The translations under genes were made by a program, and so were the position numbers. The notes beneath the pieces were generated by a model. The model worked only from the letters and a program-made list of their open reading frames with translations, was not told the origin of the DNA and made no database searches. Shown here in pieces: positions 10,652 through 21,052 of a stretch of 64,000 nt of DNA (its first letter is position 1; every line of letters starts with the position of its first letter). Source of the DNA: Hemerocallis citrina (taxonomy: Eukaryota; Streptophyta; Magnoliopsida; Asparagales; Asphodelaceae); NCBI GenBank assembly GCA_017893485.1, contig CM030364.1, forward strand, positions 203,225,827 to 203,289,826, given 5' to 3'.

Positions 10652-12540
10652 AATTTGAAACATCATCCTTTAATCCCTTATAAAGAATCAGAAGCCATCA
10701 GAATCCATCATAACATCAGAAGCCATGAGCAGCATCAGAACCCTCACAGGAAGGAAATTGTACATAGTATGGAAATTTGTTAAAGTAAGAAACCAATAAT
10801 TGAGTTATATAGGATCAGAAGCCATCATCTCCAAATTCATCAAAGGCACATCAACAAAATTTATTGAAAACCTTGTGTTAGCATACTGACTATGCCCAAA
10901 GCATGAGAAGCCATTAGAAGTATCCCAATGCAGTCCAGATTGAAGCCTTCACAGTTATAACATATCAACGGGAAGGTAAAGCATAATTTTCAAACTGAAA
11001 CATCAGACCTTATCCCTTATAAAACATTACAAGGTTTCACAATCCATCAGAAGCATTAAAAGCCATGAGCAGCATCAGAACACAACAAAAAAACCAATTA
11101 AGAAGTGCATGATATCAATACCCAATTGCGCAACACTGTCGCAGTTGTAAAAAAAGAAGTTCAACTGCTATTTCTGATACCAATCTTCTTCCTGGTAAGG
11201 ATTGAATCATATTGTTAAAAAATTAATCACGAAACGAAATACAGGTAATATTTAAAAGAATTTAATTAGTCGTAGGCTCAGAACACTTATGTATAGAAAA
11301 AATGTTTGAATAGAACATGACGATTAGTCTAGGCCTGCATTTGAATGTCATGCCAACTAGTTCTAATCATCCATTGTAATGCATTTGAATGCCATGCCAA
11401 TAATGAAAATGATCAATGTTGATAGGATGACTTTTATCCCTTATAAAGCATCAGATGCTTTCATTATCAATCACATGCATCATAAATTTTGATTATTCAT
11501 CATTGCCTAGACTGATAGAGGTAAAAGAGTAAGGGTGATTTAAAACAATTGAATGAAGCACTTCCTGTTAGATGGAGACTGACAACAACCATATGACAAG
11601 AAGTACTTCCACCGAAACTGCATGCATCAAAAGCATCACAGCATCAGAAGCCATTAGAGCATCAGAAGCATCACAGCATCAGAAATCAACAGAATCCATC
11701 AGAAACATCAGAAGCCATGAGCAGCATCAGATGCCATCACAGCAAGGAAATTGTACACAGTATGGAAAATTTATATTATCATAAAGCCATCATCTTCAGA
11801 TTCATCTGAGGCACATGTACTAATTTTATTAGAAAGATTTTACCCAAGCATCAGAAGCCTTCACAGTTATAACATAGTAACAAGAAGGTTATTTTGAGAG
11901 TGAAATTCATACCATAATACCTTATAAAGGAAGAAGAAGTCATCACAATCCATCACAAGCCATGAGCAGCAGCAATACCCATCACAGAAAGAATCTTGTA
12001 CACAGTGTGGGAATATTACAAAGGAAGAAATCAATAGTTTACTTAAATAGGATCAGAAGCCAGAATCTCCAGATTCATGAGAGGCACATGTACAGAATAT
12101 TGTAGAAACTTTTCTGTATTTGGTAACTAGTAATTCACAATCTGATTTTGCGTTACCCATGACAATTATGACGAGCCTTTATAGTTATAAGGGATGTAAC
12201 AAGAAATTAATTTTGAAAGTGAAACTCAAACCTTCATCCTTTATAAAGCAAGAAGAAGCCAGGGAAAAAACCCAAAAACCTGTTTGGTTTGAGTGTTCTT
12301 TCAAGAGAGTTTTCACAAAACTCCTTCATTCAGAATCATTTTCCTTTATACTCTCTTCTCTCTATACACGAGCACTTTACTCCCTCTTTACTTCCATCTC
12401 TCCTTTACTTCCTTCACCTGCTTCCACCCTTCATCTGCTAGAAGAAGCCATCACAATCCATGAGTAGCCATCACAAGCCATGAGCAGCAATAGTACCCAT
12501 CACAGGAAGGTAAACCACAGATCAGCTTAAAGGCTATCAC
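10652..12540. repeat. Degenerate ~330-bp tandem array rich in CATCAGAAGCC
   Basis: Units begin near 10652, 10990, about 11570, 11895 and 12215. Each runs in the same order: CCTTATCCCTTATAAAG, several CATCAGAAGCCAT copies, GCCATGAGCAGCATCAGA, GGAAATTGTACACAGTATGG, GATCAGAAGCCATCATCTCC, TTCATC-GAGGCACATGTAC, and CTTCACAGTTATAACATA. Within a unit the 9-12-base CATCAGAAG motif is itself reiterated (densest at 11629-11740). It adjoins the 3' end of the PIF transposase and is probably internal or flanking repeat of that transposon. Confidence 0.65.
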
Positions 12541-12629
12541 ACATCATTTCCGTGGATATTCACTCATAGTTTTAATATTTTCAATATCTGCAATATACAA
12601 TACAACCAAGCAGAAAGAGGGAGGGGGGG

Positions 12630-12640
12630 GGGGGGCACAT
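12630..12640. repeat. Poly-G run
   Basis: A run of about a dozen G follows GAGGGAG near 12627-12637. It is one of several long G or C runs in the window. Confidence 0.7.
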
Positions 12641-12890
12641 TCAAAATTGAGTTGTGCATTTCATCATTGCCTATAACGACATCATCTTCGTGAGTAAAAA
12701 AAATGATAATAAAAGCACTTCCTGTTACTGACAACTCCTTTCATTCCTCTGACCATTGTTGCTAACAAAACTGAATCCATGTTCAGTGCCTGGTCATCAG
12801 TAAATGGTCAAGATATCATCTCACATAGTACATAAAACATTATATTCATAACAGTAAATGATACAATGAAACAGTTTTATCAAAATTACA

Positions 12891-14146
12891 TTAATGTCTC
12901 GCATTCCACATTGCCGTAGCAATTTCATCTCTTTTCGTACTTATACGATTCAATTGGGAATCCAACCCTTGAGATGTGGATGTGATAACTTCATTTTGTT
13001 GATGATGAATTAATTGTTCATCTACAAATTCCTCAAAAAAAATATCGTCCGCTGAATATCTACGTATAAAATTATGAAGTGCGCAACATGCTGTGACCAT
13101 TATAACCTGTCTTGTAAAATAGTAGTTTGTCATGTGCCTGAAGATGGAAAACTTTTTTTTGAATACACCAAAGGTTCTTTCAATGACATTTCGTAGCCTT
13201 GCATGCATTTTATTAAAAAGTTTCCTAGGTTGGGTTGGTGCATGGTTGGCCCCTTGAAAGTCTTGCAAGTGATATGGCTCACCACGGTAGGGAGCTAAAA
13301 AGTCGGGCATATTCGTGTAACCACAATCTACCAGATAATATTTATCATCGGGAGGGATTTGCAACAATCCTTGTGATAATGCACTCTGTATTACATGGGA
13401 GTCGTTAGCACTTCCTTCCCATCCCGCATAAACAAATGTGAACATCATCAAAATCACAAGCGGCCAGCACATTTTGAGTTATATTACCCTTTCGTCCACG
13501 ACAAGCATTGTTTCGACTAGCGGGTATCGAAGCATCGATTAATGTGCCATCAGCAGCACCGATAGCTCTCTACATTAATGAATTTGAAACCTACAACTTT
13601 AGTAAACTTTGAAATATTATAATCATATGTTAGTCAGGATGGAGGTAATAAAATACCTTAAACCATGGATAAAAGTCCGTGGAACTAGTGATCCTTTCAT
13701 GTATATGTGTAGTGTTCGGGGGAGTAATTAGAACTGTGGCTACTCTTGCCAAACCTTTCAAAACATCTGTAAAATGTCGCTCGATTTTTTCAAGCGAGTG
13801 TTGAAACCTATCAGCAGCTCCTCGCATTCTATGACTATGACCGACAATGTACAAAAAAAATGGCAACACTTTCTTCAAAAGACACACGTCTACGTCGGGC
13901 TTCCTCCTCCGTTTCCTCGAGATAGTTGCCATTTTTCAGAAAACGACACAAAGCCAAAAAACAATCTTGATTCATACGAAATATGCGATGAAACTTATCC
14001 GGGGGACCATCCAGGATTTCTTGCAAATATTCACGTCCTGTTAGTTTTGGAGTGCATTGTGGATTTTTTTCCAAGATGGCCTGTAGGAACTGGAGTTCCA
14101 TCAAGTCATCTAAACCATCACTATCAGATGAAGACGTGTCCATCAC
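12891..14146 (-). pseudogene. PIF/Harbinger DDE transposase, frameshifted
   Basis: The coding path starts at 14146 (MMDTSSSDSDGLDDL) and stops at 12891. The N-terminal part contains the family motifs REYLQEILDG and RRRRVSFEESVAIF. The middle part contains AADRFQHSLEKIERHF and STDFYPWFK. The DDE_Tnp_4 core follows, with D in ADGTLID (about 13550), D in YYLVDCGYTN (about 13327) and E in NVIERTFGVFK (about 13180). GWEGSANDS and LAPYRGEPYHL are also family hallmarks. A short intron of about 85 bases lies between WFK (13661) and the ADGT exon (13577), with AAG-GTATTT and TGTAG-AG borders. Two breaks are visible: one base in the T8 run at 13853-13860 after SVAIF, and a two-base loss near 13447 between the ACDFD codons and MFTFVYAG. 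The triad survives, but the reading frame does not. Confidence 0.88.
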
Positions 14147-14468
14147 TATGGCAGCACTTACAATAGTACTTCACTCTGACAAAAGTAGAATTCAGTTGCA
14201 TAAAGTAAATTCAAGCTTTAATACTACGACAGTAGTGGTGGTTATTTAGAGAATTTTACCCTACCATCTTATGTTATGTAACATTGTTAAAACTCAGACA
14301 AAAAAATATAGCAAATGCATTTACAATTAAAAAATAATCAATTAAAAAAAACCATCACATTCTGCCATTAAATATTCAGAATACAATAACTCACACACAA
14401 ATATGTAAAAATTGTTAAAAGAAATAAACAATTTGGATATGATGGATCCGCTTAAACAAATGGGATCC

Positions 14469-15255
14469 TTACTGCTCACCACGACACTTCACCCATCTCT
14501 CCCTAACATCCTGGGTCATACGAAGGAAGACATGACGCCACTGAGGGATTTCAACTAACGCATCAAGTGCCTTCCCTGTCTGTTTGTAATCAAGCCCAGA
14601 CATCGCATTAATTATATCAATGCATTGATCAAGGGAGGAAGAATCTTGTTCAACAGAGGGATTACTTTGGTCGCCCATTTTCTTCGTATACTTGTCTTTT
14701 TTTTACCTCCTGAGTTTCCAAATACGAATCAAGAAACATATCCATCTTCGAGCTTTTTGTTGCTCGACCACTTGATGCACCAGAGCGCCTCTTGCGAGAC
14801 CCTGAACCTATCGGTGCGTCATCATCCTCATCATCCACATCTACATATGGGGCATTGGGGTGGGCAAACTCATAATTGACTCTCCATTCCTCATCAGAGT
14901 CGTACGCCCTTTGTGTTGAAGACCTAGAAACAAGGCCCTGGGTAGTAGACCCCTGAAAATTTTTGGTCAAAGCATCACAATTTGCCAATCCCTTCGACCG
15001 AAATATTTTTGCCGCAGGGTGTGCCTAATAAAAAATTTTGTGTTGTTAATTTACAAGTAGTAATGTCATGGTTAAGTATAATAAGATCAGAATCACAGAC
15101 TATTATAAAAATGAAGTCATATATGAACCTTAACATAGTTGTCCCAAACCTCCTTCTCGCAAGTGATTGTTTGGTTCTCTTCATCCCAACTCAAACCACT
15201 CTGCTTCTTCAGATTCTCAAACTCCCTCCATTTAATTCTAAGTCTGGAATGTTTT
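14469..15255 (-). pseudogene. PIF/Harbinger ORF1 (Myb/SANT-like), 3' portion
   Basis: On the minus strand the sequence resumes after the LARD at 15255 with LRIKWREFENLKKQSGLSW, EEN-TITCEKEVWDNYVK, an intron (donor near 15128, acceptor near 15027), then HPAAKIFRSKGLANCDALTK. This is the second half of a plant Myb/SANT-like DNA-binding domain, the module by which ORF1 binds the element ends. An acidic stretch (DVDDEDDD, about 14835), a basic SGSRKRRSG patch and a C-terminal helix-rich end follow (stop at 14469). One frame break lies in the T8 run near 14699-14706, where the frame of EVKKRQVYEEN must shift to reach MGDQSNPSV. The gene is also cut off from its 5' exon by the LARD. Confidence 0.82.
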
Positions 15256-18200
15256 TGTAACTCCTGTTTCACTGTATTGTATTTTTATACTGTATTTTGC
15301 TCTATTGTACTCCCTCGTCTATTTTGATATCATGTAATTTCTTCTGATTGAATGGAATTATTATTCTTGTCTCAGCTCGAATTTATGGGTTCTTTTATCA
15401 ATTTGATTGTGTGCCATCTTGCACCGTTCTTCATGAGAAATAGACCGATTATTCTCGTTTATCTCTCTAATCCCCATTATTGTGCTCCTTGACCATTTCT
15501 TCCGTTGGGCCCTTTTTGAATCGGATCCCCTAAACTCTCAAACCCGCAAAACCGCTACCCTAGTATTTAAACCCCTAACCCTAATCCCTAACCCTAATCA
15601 TTACTGTTAAAACCTAATTACCCCGCCGCTAATCGTCTTCTCCATCTCCTTCTCGCATCAACCCATCTCCGATCGCCTCCGAGCAATCCCCTCCCCTTCG
15701 CCATACCCTTCCACCCTCGTCAACCCACTCCTGCTCGCCATCCCACCACCGTAGAACCCCCCACCATCGTCTTCGCCATCGAACCCATCAACTCCGAACC
15801 CATGCAACTCGCCGCACCTATTCGACGACTCCCTCACCCTCACTCTCGACTTCGACAGACTCCCCGTCGCCTCGCCACCTCCATCACCATCTCCGCTGCT
15901 TCGCCAGGCGCCGCCGACCCACTTCTCCCCTGTTCTCGAACCGAACAGAGGACGCATCGCCGTCGTCCGCCCCATCGCCGCGCCGTCGCTTCCCGACGTA
16001 GCGCCGCCGTCGAAGAACCCCCGCCGTCGCCGCTGCACCCCCCCTCTCTCTCGCTCTGCTTTCGAACGAAGAAGAAGAACGAAGAAGAAGGAGAAAAGAG
16101 CGGGAGCGATTCTCAGCTATCAGATCGCGCCAAGATTCGCGCTGTGATCGCTGTTCCCTGTTCGTCCACAGCAGATCCCGAAGCCGTGTTCGCTGTTCTG
16201 GGATTGGATCCGGTGCACAGGAGAGATCTGATTGGATCGTTTGCTGTTCCCTGTTCTACCCGCAGCGGATCCGATCTTCGCTGTTTGCTGTTTGGGCCGA
16301 TCGTGTGTGCGAGGAAAGCTCGATCTTCGATCAATTTTTGGACGCGCTTTTCGAGGACATCTTCGGGATTTTTTCTACTCAAATTGCTTCAACAAGCGGA
16401 GTTTATAATCGTCGATTTAAGGCAAGTATTCATCTTGTACATTTTATTGCTCTAGTACGAGTTTTCTTGAAAATACCACATATAGTTAGATTTGTGACTC
16501 CCTTTGAATATCATTTGTAAATCAATTTTGAACCTTCAACCTACAAATCTAAGAGTCACAAAACTTCCTCGTATTAAATAAATAATCAATTGGACTCTTT
16601 TACCCCTGGAATACATGAATCACATGGACATATGAATTAAGGACCCCTAAAATTTGTAGACGCATATGAATTTAGTATTTTGACGAAATTGCGACTATTA
16701 TGACTTGGAAAATATTTATTAGTTGCTGTTTTGATCTCCATGATTAGGTATTTATGCTGCTTGATAATTTTAGACACCAAATTACACATTTCCATGAAAC
16801 CTACATTAGTAGATAAATTCTGAATGTTGCTGTCTGGATTTTCTTTTGAGGTTTCGACCCTTTTAACATTGGAATTTGGGCCCGAGGCCTGAATACAAAA
16901 TGTAGATCCGGATGTGTAGATATCGATAGACTCCAAGTTGATCGAATTTGGAGTTACGGTCTAGGAGCTATGGCAGTTTTACTGCAGCTGTGTCAGTAGA
17001 CGCAGTTTTGCAAAACTGCTGTATATATTTTCTTTGCGAATTATTTTAGCTGTGTAAACAGCGAGCGCTTGACCTCAAATTTTATATGTAGATGCTGGAC
17101 ACTATATGGGATACCCCAATTTTTCCTAGAATTAAATCACAACTTATTACACTTGTATGCTTGCTTGATAAGAGTAATAAAAGAAACAAGCCGGGGTTTT
17201 GGGAAAGATTATAGAGTGGACAATATAGATAAGTGTACTCGGAAGGGGGCCTGTGTTTCCCAATACTTGGTTCATGAACTTGTTGTATCTTGTTCGATTC
17301 ATGGAGTCGGTTACTCGGCTCATGAACTTGTTTGATTCTTGAACCCATTGTGCGGTTCTTGAACTTGCTTGTGGATTCGCGAACTTGCTTCGTGAACTTG
17401 TTATTTAATTTTCGATTCATGAACCATGGCTTGCTTGATACTTGATACCTGAGTACGCCGCCCTATAAAATCCATTACTAGATCTAAACGAAATTGTTTG
17501 ACTGTAGCAACCATGTAGTAAAAGAATGGATGCATGTCGTGCTACCTAGCTAGTAATCACCACTAGACTTGAACTTGATAACTTGATGCTAGATAACTTG
17601 ATACTTGAGACTAGATAACTTGATAACTTGAGCTAGACAACTTGATACTTGGACTTGACATTTGAGACCTGACATTCAAAATAACATATGACACTAGACT
17701 TGAGTTTGTCGTTTGATATTAAATACCCCTATAGGTATATCTGACATGTGATTCACAACTAGCAGTTGTTATCCAACCTAGTTATTAAGATGTTCCTTCT
17801 TGCTAGCTAGTCTTTGAATTTGCCTACTACTTCTTATAACTCTGCTTATTCTTGATTCCAATTCTTGTTTTTTTTCCTTACTTGTACCTGCTTTCACTAT
17901 TTGTGGCCCTGGCTTGCACTAAGGGCATTTTCTCTTGTTTCCCCCTTTGTTTTTCTGTTTATGTTTACTAAGCAGACTTGGGAGACAAACTACCTGCCGG
18001 AATTGGTGAGCAGACATTTCAGGTTTTGCTTGGAGCAAGGACCTGTTAAATAGTTGCTTTCCTTAAGGTATTTATTTCTTCTGCTGTTTAAGACTTGTTT
18101 CCGAGTTTACACTTGAACCAGACATGAAAACTATTTGAATATTACTTGTTTAAATTGTTTTCTGTTGCTTAATAAATTATTCGTGCATGCTTGGTTATAT

Positions 18201-18325
18201 ATAAATCTGGTTATATTCTTGTTATGATGCTGAGTCGATCCTACAGCTTATGGATGATGTAAAAATCATTCGCTGGACTTCGTCACGTGCTCGTATTCCA
18301 TATTTTTGGGAAGCGGGGCGTGACA
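15256..18325 (+). repeat. LARD 5' LTR (3070 bp)
   Basis: It begins TGTAACTCCTGTTTCACTG and ends GCGGGGCGTGACA. It contains a telomere-like CCCTAACCCTAATC block at 15571-15598, a GC-rich segment (15640-16330), two minisatellite-like tracts built on TTCATGAACTTG (17265-17420) and TTGATAACTTGA (17570-17660), and a TATTTAAA box candidate near 15564. Many short ORFs inside it, on both strands, recur in the 3' LTR and are not genes. Confidence 0.93.
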
Positions 18326-18335
18326 AGGTTTTTAG

Positions 18336-18348
18336 TGGTATCAGAGCT
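18336..18348 (+). other. LARD primer-binding site (initiator tRNA-Met)
   Basis: TGGTATCAGAGCT starts 11 bases after the LTR end. It matches the complement of the 3' end of plant initiator tRNA-Met (TGGTATCAGAGCC) at all but the last position. It sets the element's orientation as plus. Confidence 0.85.
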
Positions 18349-19080
18349 CAGGTTTGGCTAATGTGTTGGTCCGACTAATACATTAGACAGGCTTGACTCA
18401 GTCAGGATTAACTCAACATTAAACAGGTCATGCAACCACATGAATAATTTAATAGTCAACTCGATCTGGATACAAGTCTTATCTCATCCATTTTGGTCCC
18501 TTCATATTCAATTCTTTGACTCCTTGCTTCCTTCCATCTCTTGCAGTCGTCCTGATTTGTTGATTCTTTATTGAGTACGAATTTAATTCTTTCCGTACCC
18601 ATATTCTTTTGATCCCGGTGCAAGCAATCTCTTATCTTCTGCTTGCCTCGTTGATCCCCTCTTATTTCAGTTCGTGTGTCGTTCATTACTTTTCGTGCCT
18701 TGCGTTCATCTACAACTGTTGACTCACTTCGAGTATCATGTTGATTATTCCTTCCCTACTATATTTTCTTCAATTTCCGATTTCGTCCCGTCCTTCTTCC
18801 TTCGCATTCAATTCCTTAATTTTCTTTCGTCCCTTCTACTCATCATTCTCTCTAACTCCTTATTGGGTGTAGCTTCATTTTTCTACTACTTATTTTTCTC
18901 TTTATAATATTTTTCCGAATACTTTTATGTTTCGATTATTAATTGTTATATTTATTTTCAATCTCCTATAAAAAAAAAATTGTTTCTTAACAAAGATTTT
19001 TGTTTTTCCGAACAATGGTGTATTTTAACTTCACTTATCACTTTTGATCGACTATATATTTCTACTGGATTATTTTGATA
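18349..19080. other. LARD internal region, no coding
   Basis: Pyrimidine-rich non-coding sequence lies between the primer site and the ATT-rich tract. ORFs here are short and show no family motif. Confidence 0.6.
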
Positions 19081-19084
19081 AGAC

Positions 19085-20215
19085 AAATTCTTATTTTGTT
19101 GTATAATGCTGTTATTTCTACTGTTATTATTATTGCTATTATTTTCATCATCATTACAAGTATTATTATTATGGTTGTTACTACTATTGATGTTCTTATT
19201 GTTGGTTGCATTATTTTATTATTATTGTTAATATTAAACTACTTCCACAAAAAATGTTGGGCATAAACTATACATTGTCTTGCATTATTATTTTTACTAG
19301 TGTTGTTGATATTTTAATATCATTGCTATCATTATTATTATTATTATCATTCTTTTTGCGATTTCTGTTATTATTACTGTTATGGTCATTGTTATTATCA
19401 TTGTTATTCTCATTGTTATTAGTATCGATATTTTATTATTATTATCGTTATTGATACTATTACTTTTATCATTACTATTATTATCATTATTAATTTGTTT
19501 TGAGCCCGAGCATGCTCAATTTATATACATTTCACTACTTCGGTGCAACCTAATGTCGAGATGGCAAATATGCAACTCGATGTCAATGGAGGCAAATTGC
19601 AACTGGATATCGGCGAGGCAAAATGTGCAGCCGAATATTTGGATGGCAATTTGAAACCTGATGTCGTGAAGGCAAATATGCAACTTGATGTTAAGGAGGC
19701 AAGATCTTCTACCTATTACTAATTGATATTTCAAGACTCGTTACTTATATAAATAAACTGATGGTAAATGAATATTTTCGTTATTATTGGTATTATTATT
19801 ATCATTGTCGTTTCAATTGATGATATCATTCTTATTTTTATCACCTTTATTACTGTTATTATTTCTATTATTATTACTACTACTTTATTGATATTACTGT
19901 TATTATTGCTATTATCATATTATTTATTATTGATGTTATTTTTAATGCTATTATTATTATTATTGCATTATTTTCATGAATGTGTTGAATTCTATTTTGT
20001 CATGTATGTATTATCGTTATTATTAGCAGTGTTGATATTTTTATTTCATCGTATTATTATTACCTGTATGATTATGACGATTTTTATTTCTGTTATTATT
20101 ATTGTTATTATTATTATTTTGTTACTAATATTGCTAATTTTGTCATTATCATTGTTATTATTAGTTTTTATTGTCATTATTATTTTCTATTACTATTGAT
20201 ATTATTATCATGGAT
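19085..20215. repeat. Imperfect ATT/GTT-rich tracts in the LARD interior
   Basis: Imperfect TTATTATTGTTATTATCATT-type triplet repeats fill 19085-19495 and 19765-20215, separated by a 27-bp repeat block. The hydrophobic Leu/Ile-rich ORFs (for example 19768-20199) are translations of the triplet repeat. Confidence 0.85.
19540..19710. repeat. 27-bp tandem repeat, about six copies
   Basis: Units of 26-28 bases fit the pattern GATGTCG-n-GAGGCAAATATGCAACTC and start near 19553, 19580, 19607, 19635, 19661 and 19688. A unit of about 27 is nine codons, so one minus-strand frame stays open with a nine-residue repeat. This may be the last trace of a coding repeat, or simply a minisatellite. Confidence 0.7.
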
Positions 20216-20438
20216 ATTGTTACTATTGTTATTCCTGTTAAAGTCATTAGTTTTGATGTATACTATATATTTTGATTATTTGAATTGAAGCTCAATTTTA
20301 TATTCTTTGCATCTTTGTTTATATCTATCTTGAACCTATACTCTCTTTGATCTTGGTGTCTCATTCCTTTCTTCCTGCTCGGATCGTCGCCTGGTGTCAC
20401 TGGACTACAACGACATGTCTACATCTTGAAACGTCACC

Positions 20439-20493
20439 ATCAGAGTAGCGCAGCGGAAGCGTGGTGGGCCCATGACCCACAGGACCCAGGATC
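20439..20493 (+). pseudogene. Initiator tRNA-Met 5' fragment (55 nt) inside the LARD
   Basis: From ATCAGAGTAGCGCAGCGGAA through GTGGTGGGCCCATGACCCAC to AGGACCCAGGATC, the sequence follows plant cytosolic initiator tRNA-Met from base 1 into the T-arm. Compared with the tRNA as I know it there are three changes: G to A in AGAGTGGCG, A to G just 3' of the CAT anticodon, and T to A in AGGTCCC. Similarity stops inside the T loop, so the B box, the 3' acceptor strand and any functional tRNA are missing. The same tRNA is the predicted primer of this element. Confidence 0.8.
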
Positions 20494-21037
20494 ATGTTGT
20501 TGCTTCTCCTTTCTTGTATTGTGTTTTGTTCCATTCCTTGCACCATTTGCTGTCCCCTATCTCTTGCTTTTGTCCTCATCCATTGACTCATTGCGTGGTG
20601 TATCTTTCCCTTGTCGCTCCCTCCTTCGATTCCAGCTCCTTCTATTCGTTCACCTCTTTGCCTTGTTATCTTGCAAGTCTATGGTGTTCAGTGTTCTTCT
20701 TCGTTTTTGATACCAGTTATTTCCTTCTTGCTTTCCCTCCTGCCATCATGTACTCATTCATTATTGGATTCAATTCTTTCCTGTCTTCCATCTCCTTGGT
20801 TTCAGTTCTGCCTACTCCTTCATCGTATTTATTATCTTGTGTTATTTGGATCTTTCAGATACTGTTATTCTCTTTCATGCCTTCCATTTGAACTCGTTGT
20901 TATCCACTCCCTTTTTATTTTGGTGTTACCACCAAGTTGACTTTTCTTTGGATCCCTTGTTTGTTATCCTCCCCTAAATTGCTTTTACCCTGTCCTATGT
21001 ACCGCCTAAGCAAATTTCGAGGACGAAATTTTTGTGT

Positions 21038-21051
21038 AAGGTGGGTAGGAT
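21038..21051 (+). other. LARD polypurine tract
   Basis: AAGGTGGGTAGGAT lies directly before the 3' LTR, downstream of the conserved TTTCGAGGACGAAATTTTTG. This is the expected position for the plus-strand primer. Confidence 0.75.
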
Positions 21052-21052
21052 T

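Noticed and set aside
12248..12449. Independent MULE insertion flanked by AGAAGAAGCCA
   Set aside because: The flanking word belongs to the surrounding 330-bp repeat, and the enclosed block matches the PIF right terminus inverted, so it is read as the PIF left end.
15802..16455. 217-codon frame in the LARD LTR, and its 21940-22251 counterpart
   Set aside because: It lies wholly within a duplicated LTR and its GC-rich leader. The copies differ in frame because of a one-base C-run difference.
20439..20493. A functional initiator tRNA gene
   Set aside because: The B box, T-arm closure and acceptor strand are missing; only the 5' part matches.
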